Source of the DNA: Gracilariopsis chorda | Lineage: Eukaryota > Rhodophyta > Florideophyceae > Gracilariales > Gracilariaceae | Length of the DNA: 64,000 bases | Assembly: GCA_003194525.1 (NCBI GenBank) | Contig: NBIV01000052.1 | Coordinates: forward strand, 124,001 to 188,000 | Direction of reading: 5' to 3' | Shown: one piece after another, positions 10,924-23,599 of the stretch | Numbering within the stretch: the first letter of the stretch is position 1 | Layout of the letters: each line of letters begins with the position of its first letter | Program-made: the position numbers and the translations under genes | Notes under the pieces: generated by a model | Seen by the model: only the letters and a program-made list of their open reading frames with translations | What the model was told of the DNA's origin: nothing | Database searches by the model: none

Positions 10924-11828
10924 TTATGATGTGAGACTGCCCCGGGGTGGTGCACGGCGCACGTCCTGTGACAGGGCGAGCGGCGTTCCACCTGCGTTTG
11001 CCGTGCTTCGCAGCCCTACATTGGGCTGTTGAACAGCGCAAACATCCACTTCGTGGTCTTCTGGGCCATTTAGATTGGTATTGGGTAAGCGTCTTCCGCG
11101 CCATGGCGACGATTGCTTTCCCCAACCCATGCTTGGTTGAGTAAGATCCACAGTGTTGTGTGCCGTTTTATCCCTCAAAGAAGTGATTAAGCTGGGGTCT
11201 GTCGTGACAGACTTGGTTTGCCCGCGAGTGCAGGGAAACGGTAGGGCTTCCACGACGTGGGGAGTTGGCGACGGTGTAACCGGGTGGTCGACCCTATTGT
11301 CAACCAGATTTTCTGTGCTACCACTCCCAGTTGGGGCACGCTTGATAAGGCTCTTTCCCGATGATGTCGGCCACGATTGGTGACGGTGGTGGGTAGTATC
11401 CCCCAACTCCGTGTCCGATACGGTTGTACTGGAATTAACGTCTCCGACGTAATTGCGTGTATCAGCCTGTTGAGGTAATTCCCTGAGACATGCGGCGAAG
11501 TATCCTTGTCGACAATTTTGCCCCTCCGTACTGGGGGTGATACCATGCCCTTGGCATCACCGCTAGGCTGTGAGCTTGCAGTACTGGCATACGGGGTATC
11601 CATCACTTTGCCATCCTGGACGGGTCCGTGTGGTGAATACACGTCGGCAGTCCATGTTTCACGAGCCATAACCAACGGTTGCGACAGAGGTAAATGTTTA
11701 TCGCCACGGCAAGCTATCCCCTCCCCCTCCTTAGCTGGAGCGAAGGTATGAAAGCACGTCTGGTGACAGAACAAGAAGCACCAGAGAGCGAGAACGAACC
11801 AGACGGTTGGTAACCGACGGTTCGGCAA
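10924..11828 (-). other. Two overlapping minus-strand open frames downstream of gypsy relic, unrecognised
   Basis: The frame at 11187-11828 (213 codons) starts with a hydrophobic stretch (LPTVWFVLALWCFLFC) that could be a membrane or signal segment. The frame at 10924-11406 (160 codons) is Ser/Thr/Pro-rich and overlaps it. A polypurine run (AAGGAGGGGGAGGGG on the minus strand, about 11731-11746) lies inside and could be the polypurine tract before a 3' LTR. In that case the open frames may simply be LTR sequence. No second LTR was found to test this. Confidence 0.25.
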
Positions 11829-11869
11829 TAAAAAACGTACGTATATACGAGAATCCCCTCGACGGGTGA

Positions 11870-14800
11870 GGGGGCGCTATCGGGGTTGTGACGATACCAT
11901 ATTTAGAGGAATTGGAGGCGTTTGTCTCATCCGTTCCAGTACGGTTCGGAAGAACATCCGTGATTGAATTTGGGCCTTGAAGCACTCGATCTCGAGAAAA
12001 GCGATCGTGATTATCACCAACGTCCAGTACGACTGTGTCCTTCTCAAAGACGATGATCTTATAGGGACGATCTGCAATGGCGGAGAGTTTGTGTCGCTTT
12101 TCCTTCTGGCTAGCTGTTCCTTTTCAATGTTCGGAAGGGGTCACCGAATTCGAGCATCGAATTTCCACTGGCAAGCGTGTTGGGATTTTGCCATTGACGA
12201 TTGGACAAAAGGAACGATGGTTTTGAGCCAGTTCTTCCATTGGATGTAGTGATCCGTCGTAGACGGGAATCGATCCAACGTAGGTTACCCTTCAATCGCC
12301 ACGGGTGGTGAGGTTCGGCAGAGTACTAGTTCGAATGGAGATAGACCAGTAACTCAGTGAACCTGCGTATTCCACGCATATGTAACAGTATCCGTAAACA
12401 AATCAGTATTTGGATGTTCTGTCGTATAGGCCCGCAACGCGCATAGCAGCATTCGGCTAAACCATTCCACTTGAACATTGAATTGGGGGTGATACGTCAT
12501 CATAAAGAGATTCGTCACGTCCAGTATTCGACAAAAGTCTTGAAAGAAGCTAGCCACAAATTGTAGTTCATTGGCCAAACGTAGATTAACGGGCGGGCCA
12601 TAAACAAGAACACACTGACGGACAAAAGCTTCCGTAACACTGTGAGCGGTAATCTTTTTTAGCGGAATTGTTCGACCTAACTTAGAAAATCTGTCCGCAA
12701 TGAAGAGTAAGAACTTGTTATCACGGGACGCCCGGAGAACTTCACCGAGTATATCGATTGCCACGAACTCAACTGGGGCCCATGCGGGGAACATAGCTAG
12801 CTTCTTCGCATGGGGACGTAACTTCACTCGTTCACGAGCACAGTGGGTACGGGATTTCACAGTTGAGTAACAGTCGATCCCTAATGCGGGCCGATAGAAA
12901 TCCCAACGAAGCGTCGTGTACAACTTAATGGCACCAGGATGAGCGGAAATCTTCGAGTGATGTGAGAGCTGAAAGACACAAAAATGTAACGTATAGGGAA
13001 CCATGATCTGTGGAGTAGAGCAAACCGTCCTGAACAAGAATCTTTGAGAGTTGATCCCCAAGGGAATGTTAGCGTCGCCATTCAACTGGGCGTGTATCTT
13101 CGTACAAGGCGGATCTCCGAACTGTTCGTAAGTCATCTCTTGGGGGTGATTGGCACCAAGAAGCCCGGCTTCCGGTCGTCTCCGTGTGCGACGAGTATGT
13201 TGTCACCTATACCATCTGTTCTCAGATCGTATTCCGAATCAACCTCATGGAGTATGAAGCAGGGGATGCCCTCCTCATCGTTCTCGAGAGGAAGAGCCTC
13301 AGCTTCTATTCCTAAACGCGAAAGAGCGTCCACCTAAGCGTTTAGGTTCCCCTTCTGGTAGTGCATGTCGAAGTCGAACTCGGCCAGCCGAAGTCTCCAA
13401 CGCACCAGGCGACCGGAGGGCTCGGTATTCGACATCAGAAAGCATAACACAGAATGATCCGTTTTGACAGTGAAGTGGGTACCCATAAGGTATGGGCGTA
13501 GCGTCTGTAACGCCCAGACCATGGCGAGACATTCTTTCTCTAATACAGAATGATTTTGCTCATGAACATTGAGAGTCTTTCATCGATATCCAATTGGCTT
13601 ACGTCCGCCATCGGGTGCGCTCTGGAAGAACGTACAGCCGAGCTGTTAATCAATTGAATCCGTGTCTATGTTAAACGTTAGACCTTTTTTAGGCAACGGT
13701 AGTATCGGAGCCAATGTACTGGCCTCCTTGTGGCTATAGAAGGCTTCCAATTGAGCAAATGTAGGAGGTTACAGTTTTGGTGGCTATGCCTTCTTTAAAA
13801 GGTCGTTGAAGAGTGCTGCGATGCGTCTAAAGCCGGCAATGAAGTGCCTTTAGACGTTGAAAAGTCTTAGAAGGAGCGGAGCTCCGTCTGCGTTTTCGGG
13901 TGCTTAGAATTTTTGAGGGACTTGACACGAGCTTCCTCGATCACTAGCCGTCCGGGACGGATGCTTTTTCCCAGGTACTTGACTGAGTCAGTGAAGATTT
14001 CACATTTTTTAACTTCAAACTAATTTTGGAGTCATGTAGCTTGGCCATGATTTCCCGAACATGTTCCACATGTTCATCCAAGTTATTGGAGAAGACTATG
14101 AAGTAGTTAAGATAGGCGAGGCAACTCGCCCATTGGAAGCGGGCAAATAGAACATCCAAAGTGGTCTGAAACGTAACGGGAGCATTTGTTAGTCCAAATT
14201 GCATACTCTTAAAGCCATAAAGGCTATAATGACATACAAATACTGTTTTTGCACAGTCTTCTGGTCAAACGGGCACTTGCCAGTAGCCCCAATTTGCACC
14301 CAATGTGTATAACACTGTTGGCTCTGCAATAGCGCCATTTACCCGTCCATACGAGGTATAGGATACACGTCCCTCACCGTCACCGCATTAAATCGAAGAT
14401 AGTGGATACAAAAGCGCCAGGACTCACCTGGTTCAGGAGCCAGTACAACTGGGCATATCCACAGTGACTGACAGGGCTCAATCATGCCTGTGCCGAGCTT
14501 ATTTTCCACTTGGAACTGTTCCTCCTGCCTTGCGTTCGAACCTGCTCGATAGAGGTGCTGAGCTATAGGGATCGTGCCTGACACCAGGTCAATACAGTTT
14601 TCTATGGTGGAGACCTCTCCGAGGGATCCATCCCACATAGGTGTAAAGTCACGCAACATTTCACCAAGTTTTTCGTGGTGCAAATCTGGAACGTGTCCCA
14701 GATCTAATTCTTCCAACTCCTTCACAGGTTCAAGCTTTTCATAAATCGTAGCGAAACTCTTCGTTTCCAAATTATTCCTGTTTTTGCCTTGTTTCGAAGC

Positions 14801-14885
14801 AGCGCCCTCCCCCTCCTTGAGCTGAGGAGTGTTTTCTGAGGTCGAGATAAGTCCGAGTACTTCGGCGGCAGACAGCGTTGTGGGT
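11870..14885 (-). pseudogene. Ty3/gypsy pol relic (RT, RNase H, integrase)
   Basis: Minus-strand blocks in gypsy order: RT fingers at 14339-14885 (RFCIHYLRFNAVTVRDVYPIPRMDG); RT palm at 13944-14204 (FGLTNAPVTFQTTLD, then YLNYFIVFSNN, where the YxDD Asp pair is lost); RNase H around 13334-13532 (the minus-strand text holds HFTVKTDHSVL); and integrase at 12354-13136 (VEFVAIDILGEVLRASRDNKFLLFIADRFSK for the core, YHPQFNVQVEW near the third acidic position). A C-terminal tail continues to about 11870. Several frameshifts and lost catalytic residues make it dead. gag and the 5' LTR are absent. Confidence 0.8.
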
Positions 14886-17290
14886 ATCAGTTCCAAACCA
14901 ATGAAATACTTGGCCTCACCAAAACGTTTCACCTGAAACAATTTCTTAATTTCGGCCTTAAAGTCTTCCAAGAGAGACTTTGAATCGGACAGACTGAGAA
15001 TGTGGTCTACAAAGACGACAATAATTTTTGTGTCATTTCCTGACCTATAAATGTACAGCCTACAGTCCGTTCTCGACTAAGTAAATCCCAGTCGAACTAC
15101 CTCTGTGTGCAAGAGAGATCCCCAAACTTGTCCTGCTTGCTTTGCACCGTAAATTTTCAACAGTAGCAAACTTTACCAAGAACATAGGAAGAGCCCGAGG
15201 CATTCTGGGGTCGCTCAATTATCAACAGATCTTCTAGTTCACCATAAAAATAAGCGTTGCTTATATCCATTGTCTCCAAAAGCAGTTTCTGTGCGGCTGC
15301 CTTGGCTAACGCTACTCGGAATGTTTCGAGCCGAGCCATAGGTTCGTATAGATTTTCCGGATCGTAGTCTAAATATGGTCTTTACATGTCGCCTCTTACG
15401 ATACATCGAGCTTTGGGGAGAGTTTCTGGAGGACTTATACTTATGTGTTTCTCGTTAAAAGTCCACAGAAATGGAAGGGGGTTCACTCCTGTCTTCATGT
15501 CAATGAGTCTCCAAGGTTTTCTTTCAATGAGAGCATCGTACTTTTTGTTGACTGCTTCTGCCCATATTGGAATATGTCTTGCTTTGTCGGAGTTATTTGG
15601 TACCTTAAACGAGTCGTTTCCATCTTTCGGGCGAGAGTGTGCAACTAAGCAGTGCACGATAGCGACGTCATAGTACTCCTCTTCTTCTTCATCTAGTCAC
15701 TGTTCAGCTTCCGTCCGGCCCAAGGACGAGAAGCCAAGTAGCGTGTTGATGGATGGTATATAGTCCTTTGACACCTTGAAGGCCTTTTGCCTGACCATGG
15801 TTACCTTCTCTGTGAAAGGGATGTAAATTTTGTATAGCGTTTGAGTACTTCTCGTACCAACGAAGTTTACCTTCGAAGATCGGAGTAGTACCTTTTTGTT
15901 CGGTGCAGAATCTGAACGATAGATACACGCATGACCTTCTTGTCCGAAATTAAGTAGAGTGGAGAACTCGGGCTTTTTACCAAACTATTCCGTGTAAGGG
16001 ACCTTCATGTCGATTCTGGAGTTTGGTAGACGGTTCCGTATCCAACTATCATGGGATATCGCTTCTTCCCAAAGCTGTAGAGGTAGTTTGGATGCGTAGA
16101 GAAATGCTCGAGCCGTCTTCCGCAAATCCTGAAGGATTTTCTCAGCAACACTGCTCGACTCGTGTGCATAAGGTGGTGCATATTCAAGTATTATTCTGTT
16201 TTCCAATTCATAAGTGACTAACTCGTTCGCTTTACTCTCACCCACTCCGTCAAGGCCAACGCGGTATAGACGGTTCCGTGGTTGTTTGTTTTCCGCTAGA
16301 GCCTTGTACAACTTTATTGACACGAAGAATTGTGATTTAGTGGATAGGAAGTAAAGCGACGATGCTCTTATGGCGTAATCAAGGAGTACCTGCATGTACT
16401 TTGATCCTTGTAATGACGTTGGGGTGATGGGACCAGTTGAGTCTGTGTGCCTGAGCTCCAGTGGGGAAGTCGCTAAGGATGAGGATCGCTGTAGTGGAGC
16501 ACGTCTCGATCCCGCTTCTAAGCATGATGTGAAATGGATGTTTTGAACATCGGAATTCGAGAGATCGGGTACACCGTTGGACTGGTGGACGGTGAGGAGT
16601 AGTCAATCTTTTCCAGGATTCCAAAGCTTTTCGTGCCAATCTTTTTCTGTATCTCCAGGTGTTGTAAAATTGGCCTGAGAACGAGGCAGAGGGATTGAGT
16701 TCGGTAGGTGATAAAGTTGGTCTTCGCTTTGCATTGGTGACGCAGTGCTTGGTTTCGAGAATCCTTTGTGATAAGCCCGGTAAAGTTATTATCACTACTG
16801 AAGGTGACAGTAGCGTGATCTGCATTTACGGAAAGAAAGATGAGATTTGAATCGAATGAGGGAGTGTGTTTTGCAGGTAAAGATATTCATCTCCCAAATG
16901 CAGCATGATCGTTCCTGTCCCTCTTATCCCAGACTCTCTGTCGCATGTACGCACTGATTGATTCTCAAAGGCTTTATAATCCCAGAAGAAGGCTCTATCG
17001 TTAATGAAAACATGACTGGCGCCACAGCCCAGCCATATAACTGCCTCATGTTCGTGAACAGATAGCTTTGCCCGTGTTATCGCAACAAACTCACGAGGCT
17101 CGGTGTTCTGTCTATCCGGGTTGGTCTTGGTGGAATTTCTTCCGATGGAGTTCCATTCCTTCGATCTGAAGTTGCTATTACGTATTTTGTTAAAAGATCG
17201 TTTCCGGTAATTCTCGTTTGGTTTGGAATGTTTTCTCCAACGACACTCGGATCGAATGTGGCCGGGTCTTCCACAATGCTAGCACCGAAC
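14885..17290 (-). pseudogene. Ty1/copia pol relic (PR, IN, RT)
   Basis: Downstream of the copia gag, shifted minus-strand frames carry a protease box degraded to CGASHV (near 17020) and an integrase core (15985-16395: YFLSTKSQFF, YAPPYAHESSSVAEKIL, LPLQLWEEAI). The copia RT follows: 15382-15657 (WAEAVNKKYDALIERKPWRLID), 15157-15339 (LLETMDISNAYFYGELEDLL) and a last piece ending in KLFQVKRFGEAKYFIGLEL at 14971-14890, where gypsy sequence takes over. The domain order PR-IN-RT is diagnostic for Ty1/copia. Stops and shifts show decay. Confidence 0.8.
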
Positions 17291-17908
17291 CGTTGTGGAT
17301 TTCATACGCAGTTTTAGGATTGCGGTCTTGGACTTCCGCGCGGCCATATGGGGGGATTGGGACCCACTTTGTATACCAGTGGTTTTGATGGTAGTAGTGG
17401 AATCACGATGTTTGCGGCGATCCATTTCAGATCTTATCAACGAGACCACCTGGTCGTGTTCCATGTCATTGGCATCTGCAAGTAATGTGATTGCCATTAA
17501 CCAGTCTGGTAAGGTTCTCCATAAACAAGCTGCTCGCTCCTTGTCGGTTAATGGATCTCCGAGACGAGCGAGCTCAAGGAGTATTGTTTCCATATCATGA
17601 AGATGTTCGAGAATCTTCCCGTCATCCTTGAAAACAAGACTGTTGAGATGTTGTCGAAGATTCACTTTCGTTTGAAAGTTGTCCTTTTTGTACGTAGTCT
17701 CAAGCTTGGTCCAAAAATATAATGCAGAACATTGCGTTCTTTCAAGAAGCTCTAGAACGGCAACAATTGGCTGAGTGCCAAGATTTTGCACAATATGTGA
17801 TCGTGCTTTTTTATCCGCGTCGTCCCAACGGCGGCGAGCTTGGGCAGAGCTCTCACTATCCAATGGGCGGGCATCCGTTAATACGAAGAGAACTTGGTCA
17901 GCGTTCAT
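17279..17908 (-). CDS. Ty1/copia Gag (209 aa, zinc knuckle cut by TAG)
   Basis: The open frame begins MNADQVLFVLTDARPLD and has the capsid-like helical region of copia Gag (UBN2-like): ALYFWTKLETTYKKDN, LRQHLNSLVFKDDGKI, LHDMETILLELARLGDPLTD. It ends exactly in the zinc knuckle: R-C-stop-H-C-G-R-P-G-H-I-R-S-E-C, where a TAG occupies the residue after the first Cys. Beyond the stop the same frame continues into the protease region. The capsid part is open, so this is the best-kept piece of the element. It would coat the element RNA. Confidence 0.75.
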   Translation of the reverse strand: MNADQVLFVLTDARPLDSESSAQARRRWDDADKKARSHIVQNLGTQPIVAVLELLERTQCSALYFWTKLETTYKKDNFQTKVNLRQHLNSLVFKDDGKILEHLHDMETILLELARLGDPLTDKERAACLWRTLPDWLMAITLLADANDMEHDQVVSLIRSEMDRRKHRDSTTTIKTTGIQSGSQSPHMAARKSKTAILKLRMKSTTVRC

Positions 17909-18042
17909 TATGTTTCGAACATATATTCTACGTGTATAATAATCCGTGGATCTCTTAAGGCGTGGGATTGTTCTCTTGCCTTCTTCTCTACTTCCCCCAA
18001 TTTGTTTGGGTTAACAGTGAAAAGAGCGTGGTGAACTCTGTT

Positions 18043-18142
18043 TAGCGAGGTTCGTTTTGTTAGTCTGCTCGACTTCTACCTAACGAGGTTCTTTTTGTTA
18101 GTCTGTTTGACCTCTAGCTAGCGAGGTTCATTTTGTTAGTCT
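18043..18142. repeat. Tandem repeat, 38-bp unit, about 2.6 copies
   Basis: Units start TAGCGAGGTTCGTTTTG (18043), TAACGAGGTTCTTTTTG (18081) and TAGCGAGGTTCATTTTG (18119). They lie upstream of the copia gag on its strand, so they may belong to its leader or LTR. Confidence 0.7.
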
Positions 18143-19741
18143 TCTTTTGTTCGGGCGCACTGACAGGAGAAACTACCTCCACTACGCTACAGTTTTACCT
18201 TTAGACCCGAGTTACTCTCTTCCAGTGAGTTACAACTTTCTGCTGTCTGCAAAGCTCTCCGCGAACAAGAGCGAGGTGATATAAGTCTCTACGGAACGTC
18301 CAAGGGAGGTTACTAAATGAAGATAAGTTTTCATCAGTTGACCTCTTCTAGTTCCTTGCAAAACTCGAGCGCAGCTTCTTTGGTTAGTAAAGAAAATGGC
18401 ATATTGAACAGCCCGGGCCGAACGACGACACATCGCTTCATCAGAGGCAGACAGCGCACACCCCAGCTGAGCCGGGTATCCGGTGTGATATCAAATCCTT
18501 CAGATTACTTCAAGTGCCCAATCGATTCCCGTCTCGGTACTCGGCTTGCGAGCTGTTCGGCCTTAGGTTGTTAGAACGAAAAGAGAGTTTTAGCGTCCAA
18601 GGTAAAGGTTGTAATGGCGGGGGTTGCAGACACAAGCGTCTTTAAAAATATATATAACTACATGAAAGTAGGGTGTTTAAGCTGAGTACTGGCTGACCCG
18701 TTCCTTTAATTTCTTTCGCAGTGGTGCAGAATCGGACTCCAATATCGGTTTACGAAGTGTCAGTTGTCAATGAAAAGAAACAACCGACAGTGAGCTGCTG
18801 GAACGGAATAAGGGAAAATGCCGTCCACGGCGCATGAGTTTGTCTCAAAACAGAAAACAAGAATCCACAGCGCTGTTTGTGTCGAGTCCAAAAATTACTT
18901 CCACGGTCTCCCAAGAACTACCGATAATTGAGGGCAGTGTTACGGTGCTTTGATGAGGAAAGGGGTGCGTGGTTAAAAAAGAGGAATAGGACGAAGAAAA
19001 ACATCGGAGTGGCGGTCGGGAGGGGTTGGGAGGTTGACTTGGGAAGAGGGATAGGTGCTGGGGTTGCTATCGGGGATGTGTCGGCAATGCGACCATGTGA
19101 AGAAGTGTGTGGCAGGCAGAAAGCACAGACTGCGCCGCCGGCCGCTCCTTTATACACTCTATCTTTTAATTTTTTGTTAGCCTAATTATTGAGAGTAACG
19201 AATGCAGTCTCAATTCGGAGTTGCATTGTAATTTAGAGAATTATAATACAGCTCTCTCTAATTCTACCTCTCACAAACAATAGGCCGTTTGCTTTTATGC
19301 TCATCTACGGCATGTGTGTTGACAGAATTTGATTGATGCCCACCAGCCTTTCTAGAAGATTAGACAAGCGAGCAGTGGAAAGTAAAATTAGCTTATGTTT
19401 GTTCCTCTTCTCGTACGGCATTGGATCTTTGAGGCAAACAAAACACCCCTGTAATAGCAACTCTACGCGATGACCCTATTCCACTCTCTAATGAAACATT
19501 TCTGGCCAAATGCTCAATGGTAATTGGGTACATCTATTGCTCTATGTATCTGAACAATTACTGGAATAGTATCGCAGCCCAACTCTACTGCAGTGTTCAC
19601 ATCTATCCTATTGCACACAAAACTTTGCCATGGTCCTGACCAGATGTGGAGATCAACCTTTCAAGGCTTACCATAGCAAGGCCTCAACCTTGCGACCACC
19701 TTCCTCCGATCTTCTCTTCTTATTTCAGCGATTTATAAACT
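18143..19741. other. No gene recognised
   Basis: Only short open frames without family signatures. Presumably it includes the 5' flank or LTR of the copia relic and the left flank of the Harbinger relic; neither boundary could be fixed. Confidence 0.3.
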
Positions 19742-20874
19742 TTGTCGTACCTGGTCACCACTGGAATACTACCAGGTGTGACAGGAACAGTGCGTGGTCG
19801 TCAGCACCTTGGCTCAAAACATGGCAAACGAGGCAACTTCAACCGTGATTTCAATGCTGCCCTTACTCCTCTCATGCGGGACTACTTCGGCGCAAACCCA
19901 TATACTCCAATGCATCATTTGAAAGCTGTTTCAGAATGCCACGCGCATTATTCGACGAGTGGTATCAAGAACTTGACGGCAATGGTATCTTTGTTCGAAG
20001 GAATGATGATCTGCAACGCAAGGGGGTTCATCCGCCACAAAGGATGGTAGCTGCTCTTTGCATGCTCGCATACGGTACAGCTGCAGACTCTTTAGATGAA
20101 TATGTACTTATGTCAAAGGATTCAGTCTTGCAGTCACTAAAGTCGTTTTGTTCTACCGTGATCCGCAGGTTTGGGAAGGAGTACCTCCGTGTATCTAATG
20201 AGGTGGACGTAAAGCGCATACTGGTTATCAATGCGGCGAGTGGTTTCCCAGGGTGTATTGGCAGTATTGATTGTCAACATTGAGAATGGAAGAATTGCCC
20301 TATAGCTTGGGCTGGACAGTTCAAAAGAAAAAAGAATACGCCGACCATTGTTCTGGAGGCAATATGTGACGGGGAGTTGTGGGTTTGGTATGCGTTCTTC
20401 GGTAGTGCCGGCAGTTTGAACGACATAAAAGATCTCGACAGATCACCTACAATGCAGCAGATTAGAGCTAGAGAGGGTCCCCCTTCATTCGCATACGTTG
20501 TGAATGGCAGACAGCGAACGATGGTTTACTATGTTGCGGAGGGTATATACCCAAGTTGGGCGATACTTACCAAGACAATACAAAACAGGACAGCCCAAAA
20601 AGAGGAACCATTCGAAAAGGCTCAAGAGGCAATCACAAAGGACATTGAACGCGCAATTGGAGTGCTCGTCACTCGCTTCCATAACCTAAAGTATCACTCT
20701 GGGCTGTGGAAGAAAAGTGATCTGTGTAACGTCATGATGCCGTGAATCATTCTCCACAATATGATTGTGGAGAGCAATAGAGACCACTACGATACTGGCA
20801 TGGCGTCACTGCAGCATTTCAATGAGGCTCGTGCCATGGTCGTGGCAGGTCACTCTTTTACATTGGAATCATAG
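19742..20874 (+). pseudogene. PIF/Harbinger transposase pseudogene
   Basis: The translation matches the DDE_Tnp_4 pattern: FPGCIGSIDCQH-stop-EWKNCPIAW (first Asp), NTPTIVLEAICDGELWVWYAFFGSAGSLNDIKDLDRSP (second Asp), GIYPSWAILTKTI and FEKAQEAITKDIERAIGVL (third acidic). Two in-frame TGA codons (20281-20283, where a Trp is usual; 20743-20745) and a frameshift near 19930 break it. The first 60 codons are in another frame (NFNRDFNAALTPLMRDYFG). The frame ends with TAG at 20872-20874 after IILHNMIVESNRD. It once cut and pasted the element. Confidence 0.85.
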
Positions 20875-21059
20875 TCGGCGACTCGATACCTGTTAGGAAG
20901 TGAGTTGCCAGCGGGAATGTGGGCAAGTATGGTATCTTTAAGAGAAATGCGTACAACGAGTACTGTCGATCATTTATCGTTGAAGAAAGAACTCCTTGAT
21001 CACATGTGGAACGCTCAAGGCTTTGCTTAGAAATCATTTACCCGCACCGCTTTACCAAA

Positions 21060-22161
21060 TTATTGTGCCGAGAGAGATGTAGTTACATCGACGCGAAGAG
21101 TTGCAAAAAGAGCGGCGTCCGGGGTGCACCCCCAGCGTGTGAGGCATGAGCCCGTCAAGCGACGTTTTCCATCTCCGTGGATCATTCTTGCCTGTGAGGC
21201 CTTCTCAGCGAATGTTTCCGCACCATCCTTGGGTAAAAGAGCTGTCAATATTGGGGTGCTTTCGCACTATCTGGAGTGACCATGGCGAGCAGATGATGCT
21301 TAAATTGTTCGTCTCGTCCATGGACTCCATTTCGAGTGCCGTAACGTCCACTTGTGCGACCCTGACGCGCTTGAGCGCTTGAGCAAGATGCGTTGCCCGG
21401 ATTGCAGAGAAAGACTGAGCAGTCTCCGGAAAAGTGGCGGCTTCTGGGCGAGAGAACGCTGCGATAGAATTTCGCTCTTCCAATACATCTGACTTTCGCT
21501 TCGCTGAATCCGCCAGTAGGCGCACAACTTCCGTTTGGAGTGCTTCTTAACGGGCTAGCTTTGCGCTCCGGGCACCCGGACCGTACCGTTCAGCATTCTT
21601 TGTCGGCGTCAAGGCTTTCCGCGCCTTACAATTTCATGTAGAAGTCTCTCCGCTTGACTCCAATAGACTGTCATCAGGCTGCATTGCTTGCGTTGCAGTA
21701 ATAAGGCTGCCAATAGAATGGATGCAAGACCACTTCGAATGATATCGAAGTACTTTCCGAGCTCTGTATTAAACCCATGTATCGTTCTCAAAATTCTTGT
21801 AGTCGTAGTTCATTCTGTTGGTGTGTTCAATGGGAATGGAGACTGCCATTGAAGCGACTTCTTCTTCACCAAACCTAGTGGGATTGCAAGCGCGCACTAT
21901 GCCGAGTGAAATAAAGAATTTCTGCACGTCGGTAGACATTTCGCTGAAGTGCTGTTTTATGATCGCTACAATTCGGTATCCATATTTACCTTCGGCTACG
22001 AGTTGTTGTTCTGGACCTTTCTCAATAAAACGGCGGCGGATTATGTATTGGAATACTTTCCGTGTCTGCTCCGTACTGGCTATTGGATATTCCGACATGG
22101 CGATCCATGCGCGAGCAAGGACGCAATTCTCTTTGGCATCCCAGTTTTTCCAGCGCCCCAT
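21060..22161 (-). pseudogene. Harbinger accessory Myb/SANT-like protein, decayed
   Basis: The minus-strand frame from ATG at 22161 reads GRWKNWDAKENCVLARAWIA..., with Trp spacing and WIAMSEYPIASTEQTRKVF like the Myb/SANT-type ORF that accompanies PIF/Harbinger transposases. It stays open to 21769, then continues in shifted frames (GFNTELGKYFDIIRSG near 21770; an alpha-helical, charged segment at 21205-21525). It is convergent with the transposase, the layout expected of a two-gene Harbinger element. In that superfamily the Myb protein binds the ends and helps nuclear import. TIRs were not identified. Confidence 0.6.
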
Positions 22162-22815
22162 GGTTGACAGGATGCAAGTGCGACCAGAAAGGTTGCAAGT
22201 TGCGTAGCGGGTAGCATAGTAGCTTCGGGGGGTTTGCATTGGTTTGCAATTTTGCCGGGAGCTACAACTGCGTCACTAGCCAATCCGGTCGGGGTTCGTG
22301 TCATATCTATTCGATAGAATAGAGCACAATGTCGGTCTAATGAGGGCTCGAATAGATCCAGATTGTTTTCCACTGTATTGGGAAATGTTTTGGATATATT
22401 AGAAACCGTGCGGTACAGTGACGTGTTTTTGGGAGTGGTTGTAAATTTGTGATTAGAACCGAGAATAGACGCCCGGTAGAGATGCTGTAATTCCCGTATT
22501 CTCCATGCTGATCCCTGCCTTGCAGAAGTTGCTTCAATTAACAGGAGACATCTTAGGCATCTGAAGCAGCAGTGAAAGGATTCTGGGCGGACTTAATAAG
22601 AAATAGGTACCAGCCCCTAAAACTAGCGGAATCTACGACACATCACCGACCATAATTGTCAGAGTATTCTTATTATCTCGTATAATATTTTCTCCATTCA
22701 GCCATAGTATCGCCATGGATTGCTCCTAAAGAATGTGTGGCGCGCAAAATGAAGAATTTACTGGAAAACAAAACAAAAACTCGTTCGACATAGGGATCGT
22801 GCGACCAGCAGTTAT

Positions 22816-22932
22816 CCCCATAACAGTACGGTGAGGAGTTTTCCTCACAAAATTTTTTTCGGTGAGGAACAGTGAGCCCGTCCCCAACTCACCGTATTTT
22901 CGTCCCACCGTCCCAATTTCCGGTGAGGTCAC
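22816..22932 (+). repeat. Left terminal inverted repeat of the TTAT element
   Basis: It pairs with 33205-33321 in inverse orientation. It contains internal GGTGAGG/CCTCAC palindromes that could fold or bind transposase. Confidence 0.75.
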
Positions 22933-23599
22933 AGCACATAGCGGCTGTACGGACGAAGACTATGGCCGTGCATCATTCTTTCTGGAATACTATGGTACAT
23001 GGTAAGCCCTCATTCCTTGAATCACACTAACAGTAATGATAAATAGTGCGACATCCTTAAGATACGTGATCAAAGTATAGTTTAAACGTTCAAAAATGAG
23101 CAAGAAAGTAAACCAATATATAGAAACCAATGTGTCTTGATCATCATCCCAACCAGTCTGTGTACAAAGAAAACATGACTCGAAGAAACTAGTTCTGTTA
23201 AATACTTTTGTAAAAGTTATTGATTCTGATATGTAAACGTAATTTCTTCTGGAATGTATCTATGCCTTCTGTTAAGATTAGTTCCTTTCTAGGCAAACCA
23301 TAGTTTATGCAGTGCCACTACGTAAATATTAGATTGCACAGAGAAATTTGTTCCTGCAAAGGACTTATATTTTTATTTCAATGGTAAGGAGATTCTAATG
23401 ACAGCTGTTGTTTCACATGTCAGCATACTATTCTACTTTATAGGCTCTCCATAGCATCTGTCAGCAAACTACATATGCCATAGAACTTGCCTTCCGTTTT
23501 AATACCTCATTCTACCTTCCGTGCTGTAGTTTTTATCCATTAATAATCGGAGTAGACCGCCAGTCGTTCACACATGCTCCCCACTAAGAACGTTTTTAC

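Noticed and set aside
18918..19185. Overlapping opposite-strand ORFs with hydrophobic run
   Set aside because: Short, low-complexity, no family signature.
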